A model generated the notes under the pieces. It worked only from the letters and a program-made list of their open reading frames with translations. It was not told the DNA's origin and searched no databases. A stretch of DNA of 64,000 bases from Brevibacillus laterosporus LMG 15441. GTDB taxonomy: Bacteria > Bacillota > Bacilli > Brevibacillales > Brevibacillaceae. The translations under genes were made by a program, and so were the position numbers. The DNA lies in contig NZ_CP007806.1 in assembly GCF_000219535.2 (NCBI RefSeq), positions 742,501-806,500 on the forward strand, read 5' to 3'. Position 1 is the first letter of the stretch. Every line of letters begins with the position of its first letter. Positions 51,699-61,641 of this stretch are shown here, one piece after another.

Positions 51699-53393
51699 TT
51701 GAAAAAACATCAGGTCTCATCTAGTATTATTGCTACTATTTTGTTAGGGTCAAGCTTATTGGGAGGCGGACTTCCAGCATTCGCAAAAAGTAATGTTATG
51801 TATAATAGCGACTGGGAAACTCCTTCTTACATGAGTGAGACATGGAAAGCACCTAAGAAAGTCAAAAAGCAAGAGATTGTTTGGAAATATTTATCCGACA
51901 AGAGTGATGTACTTAAAGTACAAGGCGAGGTAGAGAATCAGTTTGAATTGCTAAACGAAATAGAGGATACAGACACTGACACAACTCATTACCGTCTACG
52001 TGAGGTATATAAAGGGGTTCCAGTGTACGGCTCTGATCAGACTGTGCATCTAAATGAAGACGGGGATGTAACCTCCTTCTTTGGACAAGTAGTTCCTACA
52101 GAGTCTCTAAAAAAAGTAAAAACAAAGCCTAAATTAAAAGAAAATGATGCGATTAAAGCTATCAAAAAAGATTTGAAGAAGGAGGTAGGGGAAGTATCAG
52201 AATTTAGCGTTGACCCAGAGGCAGATTTATATATCTATCCTCAGGAGAATAAGGTTTCTTTGGCCTATATAACAGAGGTTACCTTCCTTGAACCAGAACC
52301 AGGCCGTTGGTTCTATGCAATCGATGCACATAATGGAAAGGTCTTAGACAAATATAACATTATGGAGCATGTCACAAAGGCGCATAAGTCTAATATCAAA
52401 GTAGGAGAAGCTGTAGATTCAACTGTTGATGTTCGATCCTTGGATGGACAAGCAGATGATGCTGGTTCAGCCGATCCAAAAGAATTAGGCACAGGTAAAG
52501 GGGTTTTAGGTGATACGAAAACATTCCCAACCACATATGCTAACGGGACCTATTCTTTGAAGGACACTACTCGCGGTAAAGGAGTTGAAACGTATACAGC
52601 GCGTAATGGCACCACTTATATGTACCCAGTAACAAGTACAAATAACAAATTCGACGATCCAGCCGCAGTTGATGCGCATGCTTATGCGGGCAAAGTGTAC
52701 GACTACTATAAAAACACATTTAATCGTGATAGCTTTGATAATGCTGGCGCCAAGCTTAATTCTATCGTTCATTATTCTACGGACTATAACAATGCCTTCT
52801 GGGATGGCGCTGAGATGGTGTATGGCGATGGAGACGGCAAAAAATTCATCAGTTTATCGGGCGGCCTTGACGTAATTGCTCATGAATTAACCCATGCTGT
52901 AACAGAAAGAACAGCAGGCTTGATTTATAGAAATGAGTCAGGTGCATTGAATGAATCTATTTCGGACATTTTTGGTGCAATGGTAGATCGTGATGATTGG
53001 GAAATCGGTGAAGATATTTACACTCCTGATATTCCTGGGGATGCACTGCGCTCACTCTCTGACCCAGCTAAATATAATCACCCTGACCATATGAGCAAAA
53101 AATATACAGGCACTAAAGATAATGGTGGCGTTCATACCAATAGCGGTATCAATAACAAAGCAGCCTACCTGATTTCTGAAGGTGGCACTCATTATGGAGT
53201 CACGGTTGAAGGAGTAGGACGCGAAGCAACTGAAAAAATTTACTATCGTGCATTAACGGTTTATCTAACGTCAACCTCTAACTTTGCTCAAATGCGTCAA
53301 GCAGCAATCAATGCAGCAACAGATTTATACGGTGCTGATTCCGCTGAAGTACAAGCAGTAAAAGATGCTTACAAAGCGGTTGGTATCAACTAA
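51699..53393 (+). CDS. Bacillolysin-type neutral metalloprotease (M4)
   Basis: A 564-aa preproenzyme: signal peptide ([20 protein letters not shown]), FTP and PepSY propeptide (~30-240), then the thermolysin-like catalytic domain. The zinc site is complete: HELTHAVTE plus the glutamate of NESISD; the catalytic His lies in [16 protein letters not shown]. The maturation site should fall near the [11 protein letters not shown] stretch. AATGGAGGAA precedes the TTG start. The 295 bp upstream are very A+T-rich and may hold regulatory sites I cannot define. Confidence 0.92.
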   Translation: MKKHQVSSSIIATILLGSSLLGGGLPAFAKSNVMYNSDWETPSYMSETWKAPKKVKKQEIVWKYLSDKSDVLKVQGEVENQFELLNEIEDTDTDTTHYRLREVYKGVPVYGSDQTVHLNEDGDVTSFFGQVVPTESLKKVKTKPKLKENDAIKAIKKDLKKEVGEVSEFSVDPEADLYIYPQENKVSLAYITEVTFLEPEPGRWFYAIDAHNGKVLDKYNIMEHVTKAHKSNIKVGEAVDSTVDVRSLDGQADDAGSADPKELGTGKGVLGDTKTFPTTYANGTYSLKDTTRGKGVETYTARNGTTYMYPVTSTNNKFDDPAAVDAHAYAGKVYDYYKNTFNRDSFDNAGAKLNSIVHYSTDYNNAFWDGAEMVYGDGDGKKFISLSGGLDVIAHELTHAVTERTAGLIYRNESGALNESISDIFGAMVDRDDWEIGEDIYTPDIPGDALRSLSDPAKYNHPDHMSKKYTGTKDNGGVHTNSGINNKAAYLISEGGTHYGVTVEGVGREATEKIYYRALTVYLTSTSNFAQMRQAAINAATDLYGADSAEVQAVKDAYKAVGIN

Positions 53394-53427
53394 GCTATTA
53401 TTTCCATTCTTTAGAAACGACAGATTC

Positions 53428-53466
53428 AAAAAACCTCGACCGGAGAATATCTGGTCGAGGTTTTTT
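53428..53466 (+). terminator. Terminator after the M4 protease gene
   Basis: A perfect 14-bp stem: AAAAAACCTCGACC with GGTCGAGGTTTTTT, loop 11 nt. Confidence 0.88.
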
Positions 53467-53574
53467 GAATGTGACGAGCTAATGAAAAGTTTTTGAGGGA
53501 ACAAAGCTGTCCTTCTTCTTAACGCTTTAAACATGACATACAAATGAATGATACAACAAAAGGGAGGGAACGGT

Positions 53575-54384
53575 ATGGCCTGCATAGAGGTAGAAGAAGG
53601 TGTGCATATTTACGCAGAGGATTTGTATCCAGAGGGCGACAAAACAGTGGTATTTATTCATGGATGGCCAGTTAATCATCAGATGTATGAGTATCAAACC
53701 ACCTGGCTACCAAACTATGGATACCGTTGTGTAGGGATAGATTTGCGTGGGTTTGGCGATTCGGATCGGCCTTGGCAAGGATACTGTTACGATCGACTAG
53801 CAGATGATATTCGCGTCATAATGGATGCGCTGTGTTTGGAAAACGTTACATTGGTTGGACATTCGATGGGGGGAGCAATTTCCATTCGCTATATGGCTCG
53901 ACATAAAGGGTATCAGGTGGGAAAGCTGGCTTTGTTAGCAGCAGCAGCGCCATCTTTTGTACAACGAAAAAATTATCCCTATGGAATGACCAAACGGCAA
54001 GTAGACGAATTAATTTATAAAACGTACACGGATCGGCCGGCTATGATGCGAGATTTTGGAAACATATTTTTCTACCAGCCCGTTAGTGACGAGCTTCGTT
54101 TATGGTTTTGGGGGCTGGGTATGGCAGCTTCTAACCATGCTACAGCTATGACAGCTATGTCGTTACGAGATGAGGATTTACGTTCTGACTTAGACAAGAT
54201 ACATGTACCAACGGGAATTTTTCATGGAAAGCATGATCAGGTATGCCCGTATGAATTTGCTTTGGTGATGCATCAAGGGATATACGGATCGCAATTGTTT
54301 CCATTTGAGCAGAGCGGACACGGGATATTTTATGAGGAATTAGCTCTTTTTCAACAAAGATTTTTGACTTTTTTAGAGTCCTAA
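53575..54384 (+). CDS. Alpha/beta-hydrolase (haloperoxidase/lactonase-like)
   Basis: A 269-aa hydrolase. FIHGWPVNHQMYEYQ supplies the oxyanion hole, GHSMGG carries nucleophile Ser97, the acid is probably Asp in GKHDQVCP and the base His in SGHGIFYE. The pattern is that of cofactor-free haloperoxidases and related esterases. ATG 53575 follows GGGAGGGAA; an ATG 27 bp upstream has no site. Confidence 0.82.
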   Translation: MACIEVEEGVHIYAEDLYPEGDKTVVFIHGWPVNHQMYEYQTTWLPNYGYRCVGIDLRGFGDSDRPWQGYCYDRLADDIRVIMDALCLENVTLVGHSMGGAISIRYMARHKGYQVGKLALLAAAAPSFVQRKNYPYGMTKRQVDELIYKTYTDRPAMMRDFGNIFFYQPVSDELRLWFWGLGMAASNHATAMTAMSLRDEDLRSDLDKIHVPTGIFHGKHDQVCPYEFALVMHQGIYGSQLFPFEQSGHGIFYEELALFQQRFLTFLES

Positions 54385-54484
54385 CATTTTTTATAGGTTG
54401 AGTAGCGTGAGCGAATGTATTAAGATGTATATCGTTGAATAATTATTTGTTTGTATGCAATATGACAAACTTTTGAGGAGAGCC

Positions 54485-55855
54485 ATGCAGACAGTTAAAA
54501 AAGAGACTTATGTTCATATAACTACATGTAAGCAGCTTATGCGCTTTTTACTACCTTCTATCATCGGGGTGTTATTATTTATTACCCCGATTTCTATTGA
54601 TGGACAGGTTACGATTCCAATAGCATTATTGTCCCAATTATTACAGGAGCAATTTGCGTTTATTTTACCACAGCTAGTAACCATTTTTATTAGTACGACT
54701 GCGCTTTTGAGCCTGTGGGCCAAGCTATTTCGTCCAGCGGCTTTAACTACTAAAACCTCTTTTTGGACGACCTTATGCCGAGTTTCTCCATTTTGGCTCG
54801 TGATGCGAGTGGTCGGTATGCTTTTGGCTATTTGCACATTATTTCAAATAGGCCCAGAATGGATTTGGTCTGAAAGCACTGGTGGTATGCTTTTATACAA
54901 ATTGTTGCCGTTACTAGTTACCGTGTTTTTATTCGCTGGCCTATTCATGCCTCTCTTAATGAATTTTGGGCTATTAGAATTTTGTGGTACGTTATGTTTA
55001 AAAGTAATGCGACCTTTATTCAAGCTACCCGGACGATCCTCTGTCAATTGCATTACTTCCTGGCTTGGGGATGGGACAATCGGAGTATTGCTGACTAGCA
55101 AGCAATATGAGCAAGGATTTTATACAAAACGTGAGGCTGCCGTTATTAGTACAACATTTTCGGCGGTATCGATTACGTTTTGCTTTGTTGTGTTATCTCA
55201 GGTAAATCTTGCGCATATGTTTGTACCGTTTTATCTGACCGTTACTTTTGCAGGACTCATTGCGGCTATTATTATGCCTCGCATACCGCCATTGTCTCGT
55301 AAAGCCGATACGTATCATGAAGATGTAGTACCGCATAAAGAGGATGAGGAACAAGAACAATCGTTAGTGCGAAAGGGATTGAGACTAGCAGTAACGCGAG
55401 CTGAACAAAATAACAGCTTCTTTGCTTTTTTAAGAGAAGGCTCACAGAATGTATTGGATTTGTGGCTCGGTGTTACACCAATCATTATGGCTGTCGGAAC
55501 CATTGCGCTGATTATTGCGGATCAAACCCCTATTTTCGCATGGCTAGGCTTGCCATTTACTCCGTTGCTAGAGTTATTGCAAATACCTGAAGCGCAAGTA
55601 GCTTCGCAGACATTAGTTGCTGGTTTTGCCGATATGTTCCTGCCAACGGTACTTGCCAGTGGTATTTCTAGTGAGCTGACTAGATTTGTGATTGCTTGCG
55701 TTTCAGTTACTCAACTGATCTATATGTCTGAGGTAGGTGGTCTATTACTAGGTTCCAGATTGCCTGTTACGCTCAAAGATCTTCTCCTGATTTTCCTATT
55801 ACGGACCTTAATTACATTACCGATTATTGCTGGTATAGCACATATGTTGTTTTAA
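54485..55855 (+). CDS. YjiH-family membrane protein (nucleoside-recognition/Gate domain)
   Basis: A 456-aa protein with about ten membrane spans and the Gate-domain features of YjiH proteins (NCITSWLGDGTIGVLLTSKQ, TFSAVSITFCFVVLSQVNLA). A charged cytoplasmic loop lies near residues 275-305. Transport substrate unknown. ATG 54485 is preceded by GAGGAGAG. It follows the hydrolase by 100 bp. Confidence 0.78.
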   Translation: MQTVKKETYVHITTCKQLMRFLLPSIIGVLLFITPISIDGQVTIPIALLSQLLQEQFAFILPQLVTIFISTTALLSLWAKLFRPAALTTKTSFWTTLCRVSPFWLVMRVVGMLLAICTLFQIGPEWIWSESTGGMLLYKLLPLLVTVFLFAGLFMPLLMNFGLLEFCGTLCLKVMRPLFKLPGRSSVNCITSWLGDGTIGVLLTSKQYEQGFYTKREAAVISTTFSAVSITFCFVVLSQVNLAHMFVPFYLTVTFAGLIAAIIMPRIPPLSRKADTYHEDVVPHKEDEEQEQSLVRKGLRLAVTRAEQNNSFFAFLREGSQNVLDLWLGVTPIIMAVGTIALIIADQTPIFAWLGLPFTPLLELLQIPEAQVASQTLVAGFADMFLPTVLASGISSELTRFVIACVSVTQLIYMSEVGGLLLGSRLPVTLKDLLLIFLLRTLITLPIIAGIAHMLF

Positions 55856-55868
55856 ATTATGATAAGTT

Positions 55869-55900
55869 AGCGATGGTTCCATAAGAATCATCGCTTTTTT
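55869..55900 (+). terminator. Terminator after the YjiH-like gene
   Basis: AGCGATGGTT, loop CCATAAG, AATCATCGCT, TTTTT. Confidence 0.8.
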
Positions 55901-55969
55901 ACTGCTCCTTGTTGAGAATTTGATATAATACCCAATAGACTTGCTATTTAGATAGAAAGGATAAAGCAT

Positions 55970-57604
55970 ATGAACAATACGGCCAAAGGAGCCAATCATT
56001 TTATAAAGGCAGCAGCGATTCTAGCGATTGCAGGGTTAATTTCAAAGGTTTTAGGTGCTGCCTATAAAATTCCTTATCAAAATATTACAGGGGATATCGG
56101 TATGCATGTGTACGGTACCGTGTATCCGCTCTACACCACTCTAATTGCCTTGGCTACAGCGGGCTTCCCTCTAGCCATCTCCAAAATGATTGCAGATCGT
56201 TATGCAGTAGGAGATAGCAAGAGTGTGCAACAAATTTTTCGGATTTCATCACTTACTTTGGGGATTTTAGGGGTTGTTTTCTTTTTACTAACCTTTATCA
56301 CCGCGCCAATGATTGCGAATTTGATCGGCGACCCTAATTTGACCAATCCGCTTCGAGCTATTTCAGTTTCATTGGTATTGGTGCCACTAATAGCTAATAC
56401 ACGCGGGTATTTCCAAGGTCACCAAAACATGCTACCAACGGCCGTATCTCAGGTGACAGAGCAATTCTTCCGCGTCATTATTATCATTGTGGGAGCTTAT
56501 ATTGTGATGAAGCTCTATGATGATCCTTATTTGGCCGGTACAATTGCCGTGTTTGCAGCAACCCCAGGCGCCATTATTGCTCTGTTGGTATTAGGCTATT
56601 TCTATCGAAAACAAAAACGTGCCATACTAGCTCTCCCAATTCAAGCAGGAGACCAGGCGGAAAGCTTATCAGACGGAGCGGTTTTTAAACGGATTATCAT
56701 GTATGCGATCCCAATCTGTTTAGCTTCACTGGTATTACCGTTAATACCGCTTGCCGATAGCTTTACAATAATTAATATGCTGGTGTACACCGGAATGGAT
56801 AACGAGACGGCTATCCTATTAAAAGGTGCCTTTGATCGCTCTCAGCCATTATTGCAGTTTGGAACATTCTTTGCTACGTCTCTATCACTTGCTATTGTTC
56901 CATCAATCAGTGAAGCCATTGTTCGAAAACAGGATGATCTTATCCACTATCGCACACAAACAGCAATTCGGCTGACTTTTCTCTTAGGAGCGGCTGCTAC
57001 AATAGGCTTGGCTATCTTAGCAAAACCAATTAATATTATGCTTTTTGGCGATGAAAATGGAACGCTGGCACTTGCCGTCAATGCTTTTGCTATTCTTTTC
57101 TCGACGCTTGGTATCGTGTCTTCAGGTATCCTGCAAGGGATGGGAAAGGTGAATTTGCCACCTAAGTACTTATTAATTGGGGTACTTGTAAAATTTGTAG
57201 CTAACTTGATTCTATTGCCTCTTCTGGGCGTTGCAGGGGCAGCGATCGGCACGGTGCTTGCTTATTTAGTCTCAACGGTTTTAAACCTGCGCGCTATTGG
57301 AAGATTAACACAGGTGACTCAGCAGGATAAGCAGAAATATGGTCGATCGGTGCTGGCTGTGCTGATGATGGGAATCATTGTGGCAGTTGTTGCCTTTGGA
57401 CTTATGGCGGTATTACCTACTGTAATTGGGAAGGGACGTTTGTTATATACGATCGTATCTCTTGCTTCTGTAGGATTAGGAGTTCTTGTCTATGGAATTT
57501 CACTGATTAAATTTGGCGGAATTACAAAAGATGATATTCAATTTTTGCCTAAGTCGGGTAAGATTTTAGCGTTGTTGCAGAAGATGAGATTGCTAGAGAA
57601 ATAA
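55970..57604 (+). CDS. MOP-superfamily lipid flippase, MurJ/YtgP-like
   Basis: A 544-aa membrane protein with ~14 spans, resembling the YtgP/SpoVB branch that flips lipid-linked sugars (lipid II or similar) across the membrane. Marks: GLISKVLGAAYKIPYQNITG, ATAGFPLAISKMIADRYAVG and TRGYFQGHQNMLPTAVSQVT. ATG follows AGAAAGGAT. Whether it is the housekeeping MurJ or a sporulation paralogue cannot be decided here. Confidence 0.82.
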   Translation: MNNTAKGANHFIKAAAILAIAGLISKVLGAAYKIPYQNITGDIGMHVYGTVYPLYTTLIALATAGFPLAISKMIADRYAVGDSKSVQQIFRISSLTLGILGVVFFLLTFITAPMIANLIGDPNLTNPLRAISVSLVLVPLIANTRGYFQGHQNMLPTAVSQVTEQFFRVIIIIVGAYIVMKLYDDPYLAGTIAVFAATPGAIIALLVLGYFYRKQKRAILALPIQAGDQAESLSDGAVFKRIIMYAIPICLASLVLPLIPLADSFTIINMLVYTGMDNETAILLKGAFDRSQPLLQFGTFFATSLSLAIVPSISEAIVRKQDDLIHYRTQTAIRLTFLLGAAATIGLAILAKPINIMLFGDENGTLALAVNAFAILFSTLGIVSSGILQGMGKVNLPPKYLLIGVLVKFVANLILLPLLGVAGAAIGTVLAYLVSTVLNLRAIGRLTQVTQQDKQKYGRSVLAVLMMGIIVAVVAFGLMAVLPTVIGKGRLLYTIVSLASVGLGVLVYGISLIKFGGITKDDIQFLPKSGKILALLQKMRLLEK

Positions 57605-57633
57605 GTAGGAATTAGCAAAAAAACTAGACGAAT

Positions 57634-57672
57634 AAAAAACCAGCATAGGACCCGTTCCTTGCTGGTTTTTTT
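57634..57672 (+). terminator. Terminator after the flippase gene
   Basis: AAAAAACCAGCA with TGCTGGTTTTTTT, loop ~14 nt. Confidence 0.85.
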
Positions 57673-57714
57673 GTGGGCACTTGGAGAGAAAGCTTCCCAT
57701 ACCTACAGCCCTTC

Positions 57715-57753
57715 AAAAAAAGCGGAGATAGGAATCATATCCTATTTCCGCTT
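57715..57753 (-). terminator. Terminator of the DJ-1/PfpI gene
   Basis: On the minus strand AAGCGGAAATAGGA pairs with TCCTATCTCCGCTT, then TTTTT. Confidence 0.8.
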
Positions 57754-57789
57754 ATACGTTTTCGTAGATGTTATAGATAGGACTACCCG

Positions 57790-58311
57790 CTATTTTGCTA
57801 ATAGATCAGCAAACGCTTTGGCATAAGCAGGTAGGTCTGGCGGACGACGAGACCCTACGATGTGTCCATCCACAACTACCTCTTCGTCAACCCAAATGGC
57901 CCCGGCATTTTCAATATCATCCTTAATCCCTGGTGTAGAAGTAGTTGTTACACCCTTGAGAATTTTGGCTGAGATTAATACCCATCCTGCATGGCAAATG
58001 TGACCTATTGGCTTTTTGGCCTGATCCATTTGCTGAATGAAGGAAATGATCTCTGGATAACGACGCAATTTATCTGGTGCCCAGCCTCCTGGCACGAGTA
58101 CAGCATCGTAGTCTGATGCCTTCACCTCGGAGATTGATTTATCAGAGGTGCAAGGAACACCGTATTTACCTATATATTTTTTATTCGCTTCTGGTCCTAC
58201 TAAGTGAACAGTAGCCCCTTCTTCACGTAATCGATAAACGGGATACCATAGTTCTAAGTCTTCAAATTCATCTTCCACATAACATACTACTTGTTTACCC
58301 TGTAAGCGCAT
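57790..58311 (-). CDS. DJ-1/PfpI-family protein
   Basis: A 173-aa protein of the PfpI/YfkM type (stress-related deglycase or general stress protein). The catalytic cysteine is Cys106 in GHICHAGW, the partner glutamate is in YVEDEFEDLE, and VLVPGGWAPDKLRRYP is conserved. AAGGAGGGC precedes ATG. Stands alone. Confidence 0.87.
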   Translation of the reverse strand: MRLQGKQVVCYVEDEFEDLELWYPVYRLREEGATVHLVGPEANKKYIGKYGVPCTSDKSISEVKASDYDAVLVPGGWAPDKLRRYPEIISFIQQMDQAKKPIGHICHAGWVLISAKILKGVTTTSTPGIKDDIENAGAIWVDEEVVVDGHIVGSRRPPDLPAYAKAFADLLAK

Positions 58312-58501
58312 GATTGCCCTCCTTGTATTTCCTAAATCATGTTCTTTTTCTATTGTAACCGTTTCTGATGGCTACGACTCGTTTTAATGTGCTCTAGCCA
58401 TGCTTCTTATCAAGAATAACTCTCGTTCTAATCTGTTTAAACAAGTCGTATAAATCAAGAGAAGAAGAGCGGTAGCTTGTGACAAAAGAAAGGATGACAG
58501 G

Positions 58502-58630
58502 ATGCTTTACACAGAATTTATTGTGGATGTGGTTTTACTTGGATGTGTGATTTTTGTAGTTGGAGCTTTTTTTATCATAACAAGTGACCAGAGAAGGGAA
58601 GAACAAAAAAAGAAACATCCTGAGCAATAA
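58502..58630 (+). CDS. Small single-span membrane protein, 42 aa
   Basis: A short frame with AAAGGATGACAGG before ATG. Residues 5-25 (EFIVDVVLLGCVIFVVGAFF) form one membrane span, followed by a charged tail RREEQKKKHPEQ. No family recognised; the composition and ribosome site make it credible. Confidence 0.6.
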   Translation: MLYTEFIVDVVLLGCVIFVVGAFFIITSDQRREEQKKKHPEQ

Positions 58631-58706
58631 GTAAATATTGTTCACTTTTCGAATGGATTTTTCTAGGATTAAATAAAATGTGATTCGCTATTCATTTAAT
58701 GGATTC

Positions 58707-58770
58707 TTACAAACATAAACAGCACATATTCCTAACGTATTGTGAGGAGATGTGCTGTTTATGTTTGTAA
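58707..58770. repeat. Perfect 21-bp inverted repeat
   Basis: TTACAAACATAAACAGCACA(T) at 58707-58727 is exactly repeated in inverse at 58750-58770 with a 22-nt loop. It lies between the 42-aa gene and the convergent EamA gene. No T-run follows. It is longer than a usual terminator here and could be a bidirectional terminator, a structured RNA or a mobile-element footprint. Confidence 0.6.
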
Positions 58771-58828
58771 ATAACAGGGTATAACCTTGGGTCCAATCTA
58801 AACTATTTTCATAGAGGGGCAGTGTTTT

Positions 58829-59785
58829 TTAGCCTTCAATTATAGTAGATGGTTTTTCTGAAGAAGAGGGTTTTTGGCTTAACAGGAAAACCATGATCAG
58901 AACAGATAAGGTCCCTACAGATTGGAAGAATCCAAATGGAACTTGTAAAAATAAAACCGACGTAATAATAGCTGCCAGCGGCTCTGTACACCCTAGTAAG
59001 CTGGTTTCTTTTGGAGTAATATATCTGATGCTCTCCAGATAGAGATAAAAAGCAATTAATGTACCAAAAATAACAACAAATCCTATTAATAAAAAAGCTT
59101 CTAATGTTAAATTATCAATGCGTGTTAGTACTATCATTTCTTTCGTGGAGATAAAGTGTAATAAGATTAACCCAATTCCACCGATAATCATACCCCAGCC
59201 AACTACTATAGAAGAAGCCCATTTTTGCAATAAGCCCTTTGAATAAAGGGTATAGAATGCCAAGGATAAGCCAGATAAAACGCCCCAAATAATTGCCGAC
59301 ATGGGCACTGTTAAATTATCGGTTGATCCATTGGTGAGCAATAAAAAGGTTCCTAATAAGGCTAAAAAAATAGAAACAGCATCAATTTTTGTTGGAATAT
59401 TTTTACATTTTATAATAAGATAGAGAGTGATAAAGATAGGCGCTAAGTACTGTAATAAGGTTGCTACAGCCGCATTTCCCTCGTTAATCGAGGCAAAATA
59501 GGTGTACTGAACTCCTAACATGCCTAATATCCCGAACAAAAGTATTTTGATTGATTCGCTTTTATGCTTCCATATACCAAATATTTGATCTCTATTGGGA
59601 CTGCACGATGAAAGGAGCAGCAGGATAATACCTGAAATCAATAGTCGGACGGTAACGAGCCATTCTGTAGAAATGTTTAGCTGTTGGAAAAGCTGTTGAG
59701 CTACGGTACCTGATACCCCCCATAAACCAGCACCTATAATTGCCATTATCATTCCTTTCATACGATTCCCAGCTACTACTTTCAA
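58829..59785 (-). CDS. EamA/DMT-family exporter
   Basis: A 318-aa protein with ten membrane spans in two EamA repeats (IIGAGLWGVSGTVAQQLFQQ; AIIWGVLSGLSLAFYTLYSK; PKETSLLGCTEPLAAIITSV). Such carriers often export amino acids or small metabolites. TTG 59785 starts 7 nt after AAGGAGG. It is divergent from the diaminopropionate operon with a shared 178-bp promoter region, so it may export that operon's product. Confidence 0.82.
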   Translation of the reverse strand: MKVVAGNRMKGMIMAIIGAGLWGVSGTVAQQLFQQLNISTEWLVTVRLLISGIILLLLSSCSPNRDQIFGIWKHKSESIKILLFGILGMLGVQYTYFASINEGNAAVATLLQYLAPIFITLYLIIKCKNIPTKIDAVSIFLALLGTFLLLTNGSTDNLTVPMSAIIWGVLSGLSLAFYTLYSKGLLQKWASSIVVGWGMIIGGIGLILLHFISTKEMIVLTRIDNLTLEAFLLIGFVVIFGTLIAFYLYLESIRYITPKETSLLGCTEPLAAIITSVLFLQVPFGFFQSVGTLSVLIMVFLLSQKPSSSEKPSTIIEG

Positions 59786-59963
59786 GATGATACCTCCTTT
59801 TTACAAAATATCCATAAACTGCAAATATATAATGAAATATATCATGAGTGATGTTAAAATGAAATGGGTTAAAAAGATTATAAATATTTTAAAATTTTTA
59901 TAGGTATGTTTCGTATCAATAGGTAACTGATCATTCTCATTTAGCTGTAAAGGAGGAAATAAT

Positions 59964-60725
59964 GTGTTATCTGAGCTACGAGTAGTACCAATTAATCAAG
60001 TATTTTTACATGAAGAATACGAAGTAGAGAGGCTAAAAAAACTTTGCAGCAGAATTAAAAATGAGCAAAAGGTAAAAAATCCTCCTATTGCTTTGCAACT
60101 TGAACATGACAAATATTTGATTCTGGATGGAGCTCATCGCACATTATCTTTACAGAGATTAAATTGCAAACGAATTGTGATACAAGTGGTGGATTTAGAG
60201 TTTCTTTCCATAGATGCCTGGGCTCATCATCTTGTAGATGCTGAGAATCTTATCGAGGAATTGCTACAGAACCCCGATTTATTATGGCGGAAGGAAAAAT
60301 ATGCTGTAGAGCCGATCGCGACACTTTTCGTTAGGAATGAGAAACACTATGTATACACTCCCGCAGATTTTTACATGGATGTAAAAAAGAGAATTACGAT
60401 TTGGAAGGAGATTGTTAATTCTTATTCTAGTAAATATAACTTTGATCGTATAACAGCAGAGCAATTGCCTGTTGACCGAGGCATTGTATTTCAATATCCT
60501 GCTTTTCATATTGATCAGATTAAAAAAATAGTTGATGAAGGCCTTCTTTTACCAGCAGGTGTAACAAAATTTACCCTTACTTGCGGGCGAATTTTGAATT
60601 TGAACATCCCGCTTAGTTTTTTGATTCGAGAAGATTACGTAGAAGAGGATTGGCTTGAATTACTGGCATTATGGAGAGCTTCTATTAGGCTTTATACTGA
60701 TCCGGTTTTTTTGTGTGAAATTTAG
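59964..60725 (+). CDS. SbnI-like ParB/Srx-fold protein (probable free L-serine kinase)
   Basis: A 253-aa protein with an N-terminal ParB-like domain (VPINQVFLHEEYEVERLKKL; ILDGAHRTLSLQRL) and the overall length of SbnI. In Staphylococcus aureus SbnI phosphorylates free L-serine to O-phosphoserine for SbnA. The DGAHR motif corresponds to DGHHR of SbnI/SerK proteins. GTG 59964 starts 7 nt after AGGAGG. It is the first gene of the operon with sbnA and sbnB homologues, which supports the role. Confidence 0.7.
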   Translation: MLSELRVVPINQVFLHEEYEVERLKKLCSRIKNEQKVKNPPIALQLEHDKYLILDGAHRTLSLQRLNCKRIVIQVVDLEFLSIDAWAHHLVDAENLIEELLQNPDLLWRKEKYAVEPIATLFVRNEKHYVYTPADFYMDVKKRITIWKEIVNSYSSKYNFDRITAEQLPVDRGIVFQYPAFHIDQIKKIVDEGLLLPAGVTKFTLTCGRILNLNIPLSFLIREDYVEEDWLELLALWRASIRLYTDPVFLCEI

Positions 60726-60759
60726 GCTGGGAAAGGTAAAAAAGAGGAGGAGACTTTAG

Positions 60760-61641
60760 ATGGAGCTGAAAAAGGCTAAAGCTCATCTGTTACTGACAGA
60801 GGGAAGTTTTCACGCTGTATATTTAATCAGAGATTGGTATGAAAGCTTTAAAGATACGACTTCATTCAAGGGCATTGTTATCAGAGATAATCAGGGTAAC
60901 AGTGAACAAAAGGTGCAATTCCACCGTACCTTCTCTGGTAAAAAGCAACTTACAGAGAATGAATACAGTGAACTTCTTTCGCTATACGGAACCATCAGTG
61001 AAGCAGAAAAAAGTATGATTTCATTATATGGAATTCCCTCCTATCCTGCTGATGTCGTTGGGCATATCCATTATAGCGGACCCAATTTGAATCACCCTGA
61101 CATGGAAGCATTTATCAGCAGTTTGACCAAGGAATATGATCTTACGGTATATATTTTCTTGGATCAGATTTTAAAACCCTGGTGGATTGAGTATACAGAA
61201 GGAAACATTATTAATGCTCATTCAGCAGTTCTTCCGTATGCGAGAGGAATGTATGCCATCGAAAATATGGCTGTGAAAGGTAACCAGAATGACTTTCAAA
61301 GAGCCGCTGGAGCATCCATTCATTATGTAGATAACGGAATCGATACAGGGCCAATTATCAGAGCGGTAAGAATAAAGGACCCATTTCGTTATGAATCCAT
61401 TTGGGAAGTGAAAGCTACCTCCTATCGATTAGCTTTTGAGCTTTTAGTCAATCAGGCGGGGGCAGAATTTAAAAATCCTGATTTGCAATATGTAGGGGTT
61501 AAAAGCGATAAAAATAATTTGGGAGAAAATTTTTTAAGTAAAAATTTTGATGAGGATAAAAAGAAGGTAGCCCAAGAGCAATTTCTATCAATGAAAAAGT
61601 CTCAAATGTCATTTAAAAAAGCATGGGAGGCCAGAACATGA
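60760..61641 (+). CDS. Formyltransferase-family enzyme
   Basis: A 293-aa protein with the formyl-tetrahydrofolate-dependent transferase core: NAHSAVLPYARGMYAIENM with catalytic Asn/His, then GASIHYVDNGIDTGPII with the catalytic Asp. The N-terminal ~110 residues are a variant nucleotide-binding-like half. AGGAGGAG precedes ATG. It overlaps the SbnA start by 4 bp (ATGA). The likely acceptor is the amino group of 2,3-diaminopropionate made by its neighbours; this is inferred from the operon. Confidence 0.78.
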   Translation: MELKKAKAHLLLTEGSFHAVYLIRDWYESFKDTTSFKGIVIRDNQGNSEQKVQFHRTFSGKKQLTENEYSELLSLYGTISEAEKSMISLYGIPSYPADVVGHIHYSGPNLNHPDMEAFISSLTKEYDLTVYIFLDQILKPWWIEYTEGNIINAHSAVLPYARGMYAIENMAVKGNQNDFQRAAGASIHYVDNGIDTGPIIRAVRIKDPFRYESIWEVKATSYRLAFELLVNQAGAEFKNPDLQYVGVKSDKNNLGENFLSKNFDEDKKKVAQEQFLSMKKSQMSFKKAWEART

